From: DATFNI01 sp963712305
Lineage (GTDB): Bacteria; Bacteroidota; Rhodothermia; Balneolales; DATFMH01
Length of the DNA: 64,000 nucleotides
Assembly (NCBI GenBank): GCA_963712305.1
Contig: CAVQHI010000001.1
Span: 124,001-188,000 of the forward strand
Direction of reading: 5' to 3'
Part shown: positions 45,491-54,680 of the stretch, in pieces
Layout of the letters: each line of letters opens with the position of its first letter
How positions within the stretch are numbered: position 1 is the stretch's first letter
Notes under the pieces: generated by a model
What the model saw: the letters and a program-made list of their open reading frames with translations, nothing else
Databases searched by the model: none
Told to the model about the DNA's origin: nothing
Program-made: the position numbers and the translations under genes

Positions 45491-46168
45491 CTAAAATCCG
45501 ATTCGAACCTGGGCCACCACTCCGCCTGATTGAGTCGCGGCGGGGGCGAGACCCACATCAACCCTTTGTTCGCGGAAATGTCGCGCCTGAATATAGGCAC
45601 TGATTCCGCTAATCACACGGTTTGCAACCATCAGAGCAATAACGGCCGGTATTTGCTGGTGAGCCTTGTCATACCGATTGTTCATGTTTTGATAAGTCAG
45701 GCGGCTCCCCTGCTGGTCCCACAGCCAGCTATACTTCGGGTCACCAGGATAGATTTCATTCCAGTTTCTGGCTCTGACCTGATAATCATTATAATCCTTA
45801 AGGGAGTTAAAGTCACCGACAGCGAGTTGGAATCTCCGGTCCCGGTTACGAATGTCAGTGCCTGAATGCTCGGCAGCATAAGTAAACATATCGTTGTGCA
45901 AGGCATTGGAATATCCCTTAAGCCCGATCAATGCTGTCCACAGAATGGCTTCAGCGGCGAGATGTACCTGGCCACGTCCCCAGTGATGGTGATCGATATA
46001 GTAGTGACCCAATCCGGGAATGATGAGTGAATATAGCAGGGCACGTCCGGGATTCGGTGTATGTAATTCCGATGTTTGCGATCGGAACGACTGAGCAGAT
46101 ATCGTAGTGGCACACGATCCCACAATGATCAGTATAAACCCTAAAACCAGCCACTTATATCTCTCCAT
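45491..46168 (-). CDS. DUF5683-type exported/membrane protein
   Basis: 225 residues with a signal peptide (to about residue 26, ISAQS). A family-like core follows: NPGRALLYSLIIPGLGHYYI and GRGQVHLAAEAILWTALIG, then a middle part rich in charged and aromatic residues (YQVRARNWNEIYPGDPKYSW) and a C-terminal hydrophobic segment IPAVIALMVANRVISGISAY. The family is common in FCB-group bacteria and has no known function. 14 bases after ccmF, so it may be co-transcribed. Confidence 0.78.
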   Translation of the reverse strand: MERYKWLVLGFILIIVGSCATTISAQSFRSQTSELHTPNPGRALLYSLIIPGLGHYYIDHHHWGRGQVHLAAEAILWTALIGLKGYSNALHNDMFTYAAEHSGTDIRNRDRRFQLAVGDFNSLKDYNDYQVRARNWNEIYPGDPKYSWLWDQQGSRLTYQNMNNRYDKAHQQIPAVIALMVANRVISGISAYIQARHFREQRVDVGLAPAATQSGGVVAQVRIGF

Positions 46169-46182
46169 GAAAATCTCTGAAA

Positions 46183-48744
46183 TTAGGTTTCACTAGCTTT
46201 GAGTTTCCGGGAAATGCGCATCTTACTTTCTTTGCGCCTGTAAATTATCGAAACCAGGAATCCTCCTATGATGATAAACACCCCAATCCAAACAAGCGAG
46301 ATGAATGGTTTCTTTTCGGCCACAACGACAACCCAGCTGTCTTCGGCTTTTTGCACCTGTCCACTGAGGCCATCAACCCGTATCTGGATCTGATCTGACA
46401 TCGGTTTCACGTAACTGAATTGGATGCCGAAATGCCAATCGTCAATACTGATCGGAGGAGCATAAGTCACCTTTTGTCCGCCCGATTGCACAACAGCAAA
46501 CAGCGGTTTGATAGTCTTGGTTGTTCCATCAGCATTGTCTTTAATGTTGATGATAGCTCTGACGGCTATAATTGCACTGTCAGGAACAGCAGAACCTGTT
46601 GCCTTTTCGAAATTATCGAACGTAAAGGTATAGTCACCGACAGTCTGACTGTCGCCACGGTGGAATGTCAGATCATGCAAAGTGCCACCGCTGTTATTAT
46701 CTGAAGTTGCTTGTGTGGACCCATTGGATACGACATCAGCCACAGGCTGTAGCGATCCTTCTTCCTTGGCCCGCTTGTTAATGTCTTCTACATAGGAACT
46801 GTTTCCGACATACATATAGATGTCGTGAGTCCATCCAGCCTTGACCTCGGGATTGACAGCCCAGTTAATATTTTGTGCAGTTGAAGAACCCATCATAGGG
46901 TAAACGATCGGCTGCATGAGAAAACTTTTGGATGTATCACTGGCATTCTGAATACGAATGGTATACATCTGACCGCCCGGGTGATCGGTATTATTCATCT
47001 TCATGTCCACAAATGTGGCAACCATGTTTCGCCCGATCTTTTTGGGCTGGCCCTTTTTAAGTTCGAAGAAATTGATCGGTTTTACGATGGGCGTACCATC
47101 TTTATCCTTTACCATGCCTTTCTCAACGGCATTATTATAGGAGACCGAATCTGGCGTTAGCAGGGTCTCGTTGTAGCCGGATGAAGTCAGGATACCAATC
47201 AGCATGAGGCCAAATCCAACGTGGGTTATGGTACCACCTACGCGTTTCGGATTTGTTTGGACCATCCGATATAAAACAGCACCGTTGCCGAAAACAGCAA
47301 AGAACCCGGCAAACAAATATACCATATAGGCAAGATTTGTCACTTGTCCCCATATGATACATACCATGGTTACGACCGAGGTAAGCATTAAAGGAGCTAA
47401 TAGTGCTGACGAGAGAGATTCTGCATCGTATTTCTTCCACCACAGGTACTGTCCCAGTACAGTCAATACAGCTAGTATGATAGCAAATGGCATCGTCCAG
47501 TCGTTATAAAAACTCTTTGCCGGCGGGGTTGGATTGGCGACGAACAATTTACCAATAATCGGCGAACTGGTTCCTATCAGGATAACCACACCGGTTAGCA
47601 GCAGGACGACAGCTCCTGTAAAAACAAGAAACTCACGGTTCAAAATTGACACTTTCAGTGATTCCCCGTCATTCAGATCTTTGTACCGGTAGAAATACAT
47701 ACCCAGGGCAATCAACGAAATAACAACCATAAAAATGATCAACTGGTTGTAAAGTCCAAGATCGACGAAACTGTGGACAGATGAATTCCCCAGTATACCT
47801 GAGCGAGTGAGGAATGCCTCGTACACGATAGCGAGATAAGCAAGAATGGCAAACAGGACGGCACTCTTCTTGGCGGCACCGTTCTTGCGTTGTATCAGCA
47901 TCATATGGATGCCGGCAACTCCGAATATCCATGGAACCAGGGAGGCGTTTTCAACGGGATCCCACGCCCAGTATCCACCAAACGACAGTGTAACATAAGC
48001 CCAATAACCACCGAGAAAAATAGCTGTAAAAAGGCAAAGATTGGCTGCAAGAGTCCAGGGAATAGCCGTATTGAACCACTCATCATACTTTCTCTTCCAC
48101 AGGGCTGCCATCGCGAAAGAAAACGGGATGGTCATCATTGCAAAGCCTGAGAATAATATCGGCGGATGTATCAGGATATAAGGGCTGCGAAGCAGATCAT
48201 TCAGACCGGTGCCGTCCGGCGGCACATATCCCGGGTTGGCCTGCAGAAACGGGGCGTTAGGCATGGCCTCTGCAAGTGAGCGAAAAGGCGAGGCCCCGAT
48301 ATGGATGCTTCCTAACTGAATTCCGAGAATCATCGACAGCAGGAATGCGACCGACAGTGTCATGAAGAACAGCATGGGCGCACGGTAGGTACGGGATGTA
48401 AACCGTGCCACGATCCCGCCAAAAAGAATCGTCAGGAATATCCATAAAAGGAAGCTTCCCTCCTGGCCGCTGTAAAAGGCGGATATCAGGTAACGAAGCG
48501 GCAGGTCCTTGCTCGTGTATTCATATACATAGTAATATTGGAACTGATGCGTAAGCACCAGGTAAAGCAATAATCCTCCTGAAAGGAATATGAGTAATCC
48601 GGCCGCCGCAAAGAAATAGTGACCGATGCGCTCGTAGCGTGTGTTTGTTTCATCGTTCCCGGCCTTGAAATAGGCGAACAAGGCACCTAAAGACAAGACG
48701 AAAGCAATGTTGATTAATGTCTTACCGATTAAACCTAACATCAA
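46183..48744 (-). CDS. ccmF: cytochrome c heme lyase subunit CcmF
   Basis: Polytopic inner-membrane protein of the heme handling family that attaches heme to apocytochromes. At 853 residues it is longer than the ~650 of E. coli CcmF, with an extended periplasmic region (about 590-800) before the last TM helix. The tryptophan-rich WWD segment GGYWAWDPVENASLVPWIFG lies near 255, with family-type helices throughout. The ATG overlaps the end of ccmE by 4 bases. It would serve the multiheme cytochromes at 17-31 kb; that link is inference. Confidence 0.95.
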   Translation of the reverse strand: MMLGLIGKTLINIAFVLSLGALFAYFKAGNDETNTRYERIGHYFFAAAGLLIFLSGGLLLYLVLTHQFQYYYVYEYTSKDLPLRYLISAFYSGQEGSFLLWIFLTILFGGIVARFTSRTYRAPMLFFMTLSVAFLLSMILGIQLGSIHIGASPFRSLAEAMPNAPFLQANPGYVPPDGTGLNDLLRSPYILIHPPILFSGFAMMTIPFSFAMAALWKRKYDEWFNTAIPWTLAANLCLFTAIFLGGYWAYVTLSFGGYWAWDPVENASLVPWIFGVAGIHMMLIQRKNGAAKKSAVLFAILAYLAIVYEAFLTRSGILGNSSVHSFVDLGLYNQLIIFMVVISLIALGMYFYRYKDLNDGESLKVSILNREFLVFTGAVVLLLTGVVILIGTSSPIIGKLFVANPTPPAKSFYNDWTMPFAIILAVLTVLGQYLWWKKYDAESLSSALLAPLMLTSVVTMVCIIWGQVTNLAYMVYLFAGFFAVFGNGAVLYRMVQTNPKRVGGTITHVGFGLMLIGILTSSGYNETLLTPDSVSYNNAVEKGMVKDKDGTPIVKPINFFELKKGQPKKIGRNMVATFVDMKMNNTDHPGGQMYTIRIQNASDTSKSFLMQPIVYPMMGSSTAQNINWAVNPEVKAGWTHDIYMYVGNSSYVEDINKRAKEEGSLQPVADVVSNGSTQATSDNNSGGTLHDLTFHRGDSQTVGDYTFTFDNFEKATGSAVPDSAIIAVRAIINIKDNADGTTKTIKPLFAVVQSGGQKVTYAPPISIDDWHFGIQFSYVKPMSDQIQIRVDGLSGQVQKAEDSWVVVVAEKKPFISLVWIGVFIIIGGFLVSIIYRRKESKMRISRKLKASET

Positions 48745-49145
48745 CTGGTGGCTTTAGGCATTTTCATGGTGTCGCCGTTGGCGTTGTATTTCGATGGGCA
48801 TTTCAGAAGCATGGAATCTGCGTAAAAGACCCCATTTTTCAACTGTCCAATCACAACAAGACTTTTGGCATGATCAAAATTATTTGGTTTGGGTTTTGAA
48901 TACACAACCTTGCATTCATCCCCCTTCATATCCTTCATGTAAAAAATGAACGACTTCGTTTCTGAAGAAAACTCGGCTGGTTTATCTTTGTCCCACCTGC
49001 CAACCACATGAATATTTTCACTTCCACTCATGTGTTGGGCCTGTGCGAAGTTCACATACGTACTGATGCTGTTGCCAAAGTTGTAAAACAACAGTGAGGT
49101 GAAACCGATGATCGCAAAAACACCGATTAGAACTTTAGGTTTCAT
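48741..49145 (-). CDS. ccmE: heme chaperone CcmE, CXXXY type
   Basis: Periplasmic heme chaperone anchored by an N-terminal TM helix (about 4-21). It has an OB-fold core (VVGRWDKDKPAEFSSETKSF) and the C-terminal heme-binding site C116-P-S-K-Y120. Most bacterial CcmE proteins use HXXXY; a cysteine here defines the CXXXY class known from Desulfovibrio, archaea and other system I variants. 134 residues. Lies 17 bases after ccmD and overlaps ccmF by 4 bases. Confidence 0.93.
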   Translation of the reverse strand: MKPKVLIGVFAIIGFTSLLFYNFGNSISTYVNFAQAQHMSGSENIHVVGRWDKDKPAEFSSETKSFIFYMKDMKGDECKVVYSKPKPNNFDHAKSLVVIGQLKNGVFYADSMLLKCPSKYNANGDTMKMPKATS

Positions 49146-49162
49146 AATGGTGATTCCTGGTT

Positions 49163-49423
49163 TTATAATTCTGTCTGGTTCTGCTTCTTCTCAAGCTGCG
49201 ATACCTTTCGGTCGAGCCGAATAATAAAGAAGAGCAAAATCAACCATATTATCAGCGTAACTCCAAGTACGATAAAAATCAAATCGTGTGACGCCATATC
49301 CTGTATTATTGTGGTAGACTGCGGCATCTGGCTTAGTGCTTTCCACTTGGTATCGGCCGTTTTGCCCAGCGTATCAACGGCCTGAGCCGTGTCTTGTTGT
49401 AGAATAAGTGTAGTTAGGGTCAT
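49163..49423 (-). CDS. ccmD: CcmD-like small membrane protein
   Basis: 86 residues with one TM helix near residues 49-69 (LIFIVLGVTLIIWLILLFFI) and a short charged C-terminus (RLDRKVSQLEKKQNQTE). This is the usual small protein between ccmC and ccmE, which helps release holo-CcmE. The N-terminus is longer than typical and Gln/Thr-rich. Assigned from size, topology and position. It starts immediately after the ccmC stop. Confidence 0.8.
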   Translation of the reverse strand: MTLTTLILQQDTAQAVDTLGKTADTKWKALSQMPQSTTIIQDMASHDLIFIVLGVTLIIWLILLFFIIRLDRKVSQLEKKQNQTEL

Positions 49424-50083
49424 TCAAATAGTATTTTCAGTCGCCGACCTGAGTTTCATGTAACGCAGCAGTATATCGCGCATCCACATTGCCAGCCCTA
49501 TAAACCCGATGATTGCGGGGTAAAAGATAAAACGCATCACAGGAGCCGTCATATCACTAAAAGCCGGGTTACCTGAAGCTCCCGGGTGCAGACTCGGCAA
49601 CTGTCTGGGGATAATGTAAATCAGAAACGGGATAGTACTCGCGGCAAACACGTTATACACAGCCGACATCTTAGCTCTTTTGTCGGGATCATTAAATGCT
49701 GATCGCAACACAAAATATGCCACGTAAATCATCAATGCCATTGCAGACATATTCATCTTGGGTTCTGAGAATGTCCACCAGGTCCCCCATGTGAAACGGG
49801 CCCACAATGAGCCGGTAAACAATCCACATATGCCGAAGACCACACCAACTGCATTTGCTGAAACAGCTTTGAGATCCAAGTCCAGAGTCTGATCATTCAG
49901 ATATCGGATGCTGTAGAACAATCCAATAAGAAAAAGGACCGTCATCGTAAACCACATCGGAACATGGAAAAATAGATTACGGGCCGATTGCTGAAGGATA
50001 GGTATATCGGGTATGGGGATCAGAAAACCTGCAATGATTACAGCGGTCAGCCATATGGCAACGCCATACTTCCAGAATTTCAC
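49424..50083 (-). CDS. ccmC: heme export/handling protein CcmC
   Basis: 219 residues with six TM helices. CcmC features are FFHVPMWFTMTVLFLIG near 38, a periplasmic histidine there, and the WWD-family stretch FTWGTWWTFSEPKMNMSA near 118 where the usual aspartate after WW is replaced by a serine/glutamate pair. CcmC loads heme onto CcmE. First gene of the unit ccmC-ccmD-ccmE-ccmF-DUF5683. No ccmA, ccmB, ccmG or ccmH lies in the window. Confidence 0.92.
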   Translation of the reverse strand: MKFWKYGVAIWLTAVIIAGFLIPIPDIPILQQSARNLFFHVPMWFTMTVLFLIGLFYSIRYLNDQTLDLDLKAVSANAVGVVFGICGLFTGSLWARFTWGTWWTFSEPKMNMSAMALMIYVAYFVLRSAFNDPDKRAKMSAVYNVFAASTIPFLIYIIPRQLPSLHPGASGNPAFSDMTAPVMRFIFYPAIIGFIGLAMWMRDILLRYMKLRSATENTI

Positions 50084-50252
50084 GTTAATTCGTTAGTTTT
50101 AGAGTGATGGTTTTATTCTGCCCGAAGCCACCGCAAAGAAACGAATCAAATATACAAAAAATTGGTTGGCTTTGGTAAACAAAGTGCGATTTTACACGTT
50201 CATCCATTAACCTGAAGTTTTATAAACTTTTAAAAATACAAGCTCCAGTATT

Positions 50253-50786
50253 ATGCCGGAATCCCAAGAAACATTTGAACTACAGCCCGAATGGAATTAC
50301 AACCTGCTTGCCTACATTATTAGCGTACTTCTTATGCCTGTCGGCATCGGACTCATCCTGTTCTTTATTTTCAAAGCCCGCCTTGAAGACCGCCGCTATA
50401 TCATTACAAACGACCGTATTCAAGCATATAAAAAAGATCACGAGTCAAGTATACAAATTCGCCATGTAGAAAAAATGTATATCACCCGAAGCTGGTCGGA
50501 GCGCATGTCCGATCTCGGGACACTCGTCGTTGAAGGTGATGACAAAAAGATCAAAATGCTTGGCATCCGGGATCCTGAAGAAATTCAGCATGCCATTGAA
50601 ATGGCCCAAAAAATGTACCGGAAAACCGATGAAATTTTCGAAAAAGACCGCACCTGGCATAAAGATGTAAAAGTAGGCGGCCTCGATCCTATGGATAATC
50701 TTGTGGGATTATGGCAGCAGGGACTTATCAGCAACGAGGAGTTTGAAAATGAACGCCGGAAGTTTAGTAGGGATAGCAGTGAGTAG
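50253..50786 (+). CDS. membrane PH-domain/SHOCT-like protein
   Basis: 177 residues with one TM segment (about 21-45), then a PH-like beta domain starting DRRYIITNDRIQAYKKDHES with IRHVEKMYITRSW, and a C-terminal helical segment (NLVGLWQQGLISNEEFENER) resembling a SHOCT motif. Function unknown; such proteins are common in many bacteria. Divergent from ccmC with about 170 bases between. Confidence 0.68.
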   Translation: MPESQETFELQPEWNYNLLAYIISVLLMPVGIGLILFFIFKARLEDRRYIITNDRIQAYKKDHESSIQIRHVEKMYITRSWSERMSDLGTLVVEGDDKKIKMLGIRDPEEIQHAIEMAQKMYRKTDEIFEKDRTWHKDVKVGGLDPMDNLVGLWQQGLISNEEFENERRKFSRDSSE

Positions 50787-50859
50787 TGAGTAGTGAGTAC
50801 TGAGCAACGTTGAACTACTTATATCCCTATTCCCTAATTCCCTAATTTCCCGATTCATA

Positions 50860-51726
50860 TCAATGATCCACAGCCTCCACTGACCGATAGGATTCCAGGT
50901 GCACACTCACGCTGCCGATCCACACTTTTAGATGCGCTGATACGGGAATCCGAAGTGAATCGTCCGTGAACCATGCCGAGAAATCGCCTTTAAAACCAAA
51001 CGGCCCATCAAAACCTGCGTTTCCCGAACTCTTGATCAGCGGGATCTTCGTATCGCTAAGTGCATCGATTTTACTATTACGCCTATCCCCATCGCAATTC
51101 AGTTTGACAGTTTCTTCCTTTTGGTTGATATATATAGGTATCCTTCCCCGTGCATCGGGTTGGGTATACAAGCGAAAAATGTAGAAAAAAGCCGGACCGC
51201 AAATGGATGGCTTATCAAGGGGTAGCGTATCTTTAGCGATCAACGGTCCATCGGACTTCTCCCTGATATAACTGTAAACCTTTCCCTCATCGTAATGCAA
51301 CTTATACAGAGTCTTGTTATGGATATGATCATCGATGTCATTTGCCCAGAACAAAGCATCGTATGCCGTAGTATCATTTCGTGACATAAGACTGTAAAAA
51401 TCGTCTTCCTTGTTGCCCACAAACGGCAGCGATGGGTTACTTTTCACGATGACCCGCATCTCCCGGTACATTTTCCCGCGATAACTGGTATCCGGCAGAA
51501 CATCGACAATCACCGATCCAAGGGTCAAGAATCCATATTTAACTTTATAAGTGAGATGCTCTCTTATGTTCCAAAACCGATGGACAAGCTCACGACGGGT
51601 GACTGTTGAGTCGCTACTCTTCCCGGCTCCGGAGTAAAACATCCCAAACCCCAAAACGGGAATGATCAAGAGAAAGGACAATAGCAGGATAACCGGCTTT
51701 GCCGATTTCGATTGGTAACTCATCAT
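50860..51726 (-). CDS. DUF3108 family protein, paralogue 1
   Basis: 288 residues with an N-terminal signal anchor (about 11-32). The DUF3108 core includes REHLTYKVKYGFLTLGSVIV, SNPSLPFVGNKEDDFYSLMS and LDKPSICGPAFFYIFRLYTQ, and ends VHLESYRSVEAVDH. The family is a periplasmic beta-sandwich of unknown function. A paralogue lies at 52469-53305, with dut between. The pair shares the order SNPSLPFVG, DDIDDHIH, and SICGPAFFY. Confidence 0.85.
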   Translation of the reverse strand: MMSYQSKSAKPVILLLSFLLIIPVLGFGMFYSGAGKSSDSTVTRRELVHRFWNIREHLTYKVKYGFLTLGSVIVDVLPDTSYRGKMYREMRVIVKSNPSLPFVGNKEDDFYSLMSRNDTTAYDALFWANDIDDHIHNKTLYKLHYDEGKVYSYIREKSDGPLIAKDTLPLDKPSICGPAFFYIFRLYTQPDARGRIPIYINQKEETVKLNCDGDRRNSKIDALSDTKIPLIKSSGNAGFDGPFGFKGDFSAWFTDDSLRIPVSAHLKVWIGSVSVHLESYRSVEAVDH

Positions 51727-52011
51727 GAATCAGTATACCGGTTAATCTGTGGTGATAATTATTAAGAGTAAGGATGTACACCTTAAACAGTGAGTACAAC
51801 GATCGAAATGATGTAGTTTATTGCCATCATGAAGGATGCAACAGGTATTTAATTGTGAATTTGGGTCTATGTCATCGCTTTAAACCACCCCTACACCCAA
51901 GAGGGGAAATTCGTCTATCCTCCAGGGAGGAGATTAAGAGGTGGGTTTTACGGCTCGTTTTAAAGCCCCACCTATTTTAGACAAATCAGTACTTTATTAT
52001 CATTCCCTCAC

Positions 52012-52476
52012 TCACTTTACACCGGTGCTTCCAAACCCACCCTCGCCGCGTTCGCTGTCATTTAGTACTTCAACCTGTTGCATACGAACCCGGGTGACTG
52101 GAGCAATCACCATCTGGGCGATGCGATCTCCGTGATTGATTTCGAATTCCTGATCGCCATGATTGATCATAATCACCTTTATTTCTCCACGATAATCGGC
52201 ATCAATGGTTCCCGGACTATTAAGGAGTGAGATTCCATTTCGGATTGCCAGACCACTTCGCGGGCGTATCTGTGCTTCATAACCGACGGGCAACTCAATC
52301 TTCAATCCTGTCGGCACGAGGACCCTGCCGCCTGGCCAGATAGTCGTCCGATCACCAACAGCCGCACGCAGGTCCATTCCGGCAGCATGGCCGGTTTCAT
52401 AAGATGGCAATGGCAGGTCTTTTGCATGATCAAGTTGTACGATATGAACAGTCGGCTTTGTGTTATTATCACTCAT
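52012..52476 (-). CDS. dut: deoxyuridine 5'-triphosphate nucleotidohydrolase
   Basis: Trimeric dUTPase that hydrolyses dUTP to dUMP, keeping uracil out of DNA. The five motifs are readable: AGMDLRAA near 28, RPRSGLA near 70, GTIDADYRGEIKVI near 89, GDRIAQMVI near 113, and the C-terminal RGEGGFGSTG. 154 residues, full length. It overlaps the end of the following upstream DUF3108 gene by 8 bases. Confidence 0.96.
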   Translation of the reverse strand: MSDNNTKPTVHIVQLDHAKDLPLPSYETGHAAGMDLRAAVGDRTTIWPGGRVLVPTGLKIELPVGYEAQIRPRSGLAIRNGISLLNSPGTIDADYRGEIKVIMINHGDQEFEINHGDRIAQMVIAPVTRVRMQQVEVLNDSERGEGGFGSTGVK

Positions 52477-53305
52477 AAGTATATGCAGCGTATGATTCCA
52501 GTCTTACTTTTACACTTCCAATCCAGACACGCAGGTTTGTCGCAACCGGCACATGCAGCGAATCTTCGGAAAACCAGGCAGTAAACTTCCCGTGAAATCC
52601 AAATGGCCCGTTGAAGGCGGCATTACCGGTACTTTCGTATACTTTTATAGGTTTATCTCCGAAAGCATCAACCTGCATTTTATCCTGCTTTCCCTTGTTG
52701 CGCAGCTGGATGGAGTCTTTCTTTTGGTTTATATAAATAGGGATACTCGTATTTTTTTTTGTTCCCGCATAAATCCGGGAAAGATAAAAGAAGGCAGGTC
52801 CGCAAATGGATGGCTCATCGAGAGAAAGCGTGTCACCGGCTATCAGCGGCCCGTCTGTTTCCTTTCTTTTAAACGTATACACCTTCCCCAGATCATACCT
52901 CAACTTATAAAGCGATGCGAAATGAATGTGGTCGTCGATGTCATCATTCCAGTAAAGTACTTCATAGGGTATTGTGTCATTCTTTGCCATCAGGCTGTAA
53001 AATCTTTCTTCCTTGTCCCCGACAAACGGCAGTGATGGATTACTTTTGATCGTCGTTCGGAAATAACGATAAGATCTTCCCATATACATCGTGTCGTGCA
53101 AAACATCTACCGTGACGGTTCCCAACGTAAAGAGGCTGTATCTGACCGAGTAAACAAGATGCTCCCTGACTTTCCAAAGTTGTTGAACCATAGGTGTTGT
53201 ATCCTCGGCAACTTTGGATCTTGCCATGTGCATCGAGGCCGGCTGATTGCCAAATCCTGTAAATGTCATGATGATCAGGAAACCAGCCAGCAAACCTTTC
53301 TTCAT
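52469..53305 (-). CDS. DUF3108 family protein, paralogue 2
   Basis: 278 residues with a signal peptide (about 1-20). Core strings REHLVYSVRYSLFTLGTVTV, SNPSLPFVGDKEERFYSLMA and LDEPSICGPAFFYLSRIYAG align with paralogue 1. Its 3' end overlaps dut by 8 bases and its start overlaps the Spx/ArsC gene by 4 bases, so arsC-DUF3108-dut form one coupled unit. Confidence 0.85.
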   Translation of the reverse strand: MKKGLLAGFLIIMTFTGFGNQPASMHMARSKVAEDTTPMVQQLWKVREHLVYSVRYSLFTLGTVTVDVLHDTMYMGRSYRYFRTTIKSNPSLPFVGDKEERFYSLMAKNDTIPYEVLYWNDDIDDHIHFASLYKLRYDLGKVYTFKRKETDGPLIAGDTLSLDEPSICGPAFFYLSRIYAGTKKNTSIPIYINQKKDSIQLRNKGKQDKMQVDAFGDKPIKVYESTGNAAFNGPFGFHGKFTAWFSEDSLHVPVATNLRVWIGSVKVRLESYAAYTYE

Positions 53306-53661
53306 TGATCACTCCCGTCGGATACAAAACTGCTGAAGCTGTCTTCATCAAATCCGACCAGGACGGCATCATCGTCGCTGATTAACACCGGGCGTTTTAT
53401 CATTGTCTGATGATCAAGCAGTTCTTTCTTGAGTTCGTCATCTGAAAGGTTTTTATCCGAGAGCCCCAGGCGTTTCCAGGTCATCCCTCTTTTATTGACC
53501 ATAACATCAAGACCAACAAAATGGATGAGTTCATCCAGTTCATCTGCAGTCAGCGGGTCCTTCTTGAAATCCCGGAACTCATAAGGTATCTCATGCTCCT
53601 CCAGCCAGTTGAAGGCCTTTTTCATGGTATTGCAATTTTTTATACCGCAAATAGTTAGCAT
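53302..53661 (-). CDS. Spx/ArsC/YffB family thioredoxin-fold protein
   Basis: 119 residues from ATG 53661; an earlier in-frame ATG at 53694 adds 11 residues (MLNRSHIKYLD) that are not family-like. The N-terminal MLTICGIKNCNTMKKAFNWL carries C10 followed by N and T, the family's single conserved cysteine pattern, and the C-terminus has KRPVLISDD. Such proteins are arsenate-reductase-like by fold, but many have other roles. First in the unit with DUF3108 and dut, with an ATGA overlap downstream. Confidence 0.85.
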   Translation of the reverse strand: MLTICGIKNCNTMKKAFNWLEEHEIPYEFRDFKKDPLTADELDELIHFVGLDVMVNKRGMTWKRLGLSDKNLSDDELKKELLDHQTMIKRPVLISDDDAVLVGFDEDSFSSFVSDGSDQ

Positions 53662-53857
53662 ATCTAAATATTTTATATGAGAACGATTTAGCATCCAAAA
53701 TACGATGTTGACCGCCTTATTGAAACCATAAGATGCTAAACGATCCTTTTTGAGCCATCATCTGTAATACAATATTTCTTACCTGAGTTCATTTTTCCAT
53801 AACTTACCTTTGATACAACCATTAAACTAACCGAATACCTCACGTATTCCATATTCA

Positions 53858-54373
53858 ATGCCCCCTCGTCGAACAACCTTATTTCTTATTTTCGCGAGCA
53901 TTTGGTTTTACGCTGTTGCATGCAGTAACAACAAGGGCCAAAATGAGTTTGAGAAAGAATCACTGCGTACGCCAAACGGATATACTCATACCGACACGCA
54001 AGGTCAGGTCGTAAATAATGAGACCGATCCTGACGACTGGAGAATTGCGCCGATGTTTCAGGGATATGTTTACATACAATCCCCGGCGTATCCCAATCCT
54101 GTAAAGACTGGTCTGGTCAAAATTGAGCTGATGATAACCGGCGTTCAGGCTGTTAACGGACTTTACCTGTACCGGCGATCGGTTACCGGCTCTTACCAGC
54201 AGCTGGCCTCCCAACCGCAATCACCGTTACCATCCGGACTCGCTGTGCTTCAGTTCAATGCAACCCAATTGTCCGAAAATGGATCGTACAGTGGTGCTAT
54301 CGGACTTCACCGGGTGTTCGTCTATGATGAAAATTTCAACCTCATTACCTATGGCGACATCAAAGTTGAATGA
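53858..54373 (+). CDS. hypothetical lipoprotein
   Basis: 171 residues with a signal peptide and lipobox AVAC (C22). The mature part has PMFQGYVYIQSPAYPNPVKT near 65 and an IG-like VKIELMITGVQAVNGLYLY region. No catalytic motif recognised. The repeated AYPNP sequence resembles surface-protein linkers but is not a sorting domain. Function unknown. Confidence 0.6.
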   Translation: MPPRRTTLFLIFASIWFYAVACSNNKGQNEFEKESLRTPNGYTHTDTQGQVVNNETDPDDWRIAPMFQGYVYIQSPAYPNPVKTGLVKIELMITGVQAVNGLYLYRRSVTGSYQQLASQPQSPLPSGLAVLQFNATQLSENGSYSGAIGLHRVFVYDENFNLITYGDIKVE

Positions 54374-54401
54374 AAGATATTCATGATTTACAAGACTACT
54401 G

Positions 54402-54680
54402 ATGAGACCACTTTTACCTAGCGAAAAAAAGATTATCGGATTTCTGGTATTTGTAGAGTCTTACGAATCCCTTCTTTCGGATTCCGGCCTGCAGCCCGGT
54501 GAATTACGTGATGATTTGATCAACCTGATCGATGCCGGATGTATCCAGGTATTCGAGTCCGATGAAAACACACAACCCATACCGACTTTTTATTGCGATA
54601 CGGATCACCTTGAGAAGTTTTCATTTCGGGCGACCCGGGCCGGTTTAAACGCTGTAAAGGTTCAGGAATATGAAATTTGA
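54402..54680 (+). CDS. small hypothetical protein before the biotinyl carrier
   Basis: 92 residues, soluble: KKIIGFLVFVESYESLLSDS near 8, then DLINLIDAGCIQVFE. The last codons overlap the carrier gene by 11 bases (ATGAAATTTGA), suggesting co-translation. No recognised domain. Confidence 0.6.
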   Translation: MRPLLPSEKKIIGFLVFVESYESLLSDSGLQPGELRDDLINLIDAGCIQVFESDENTQPIPTFYCDTDHLEKFSFRATRAGLNAVKVQEYEI

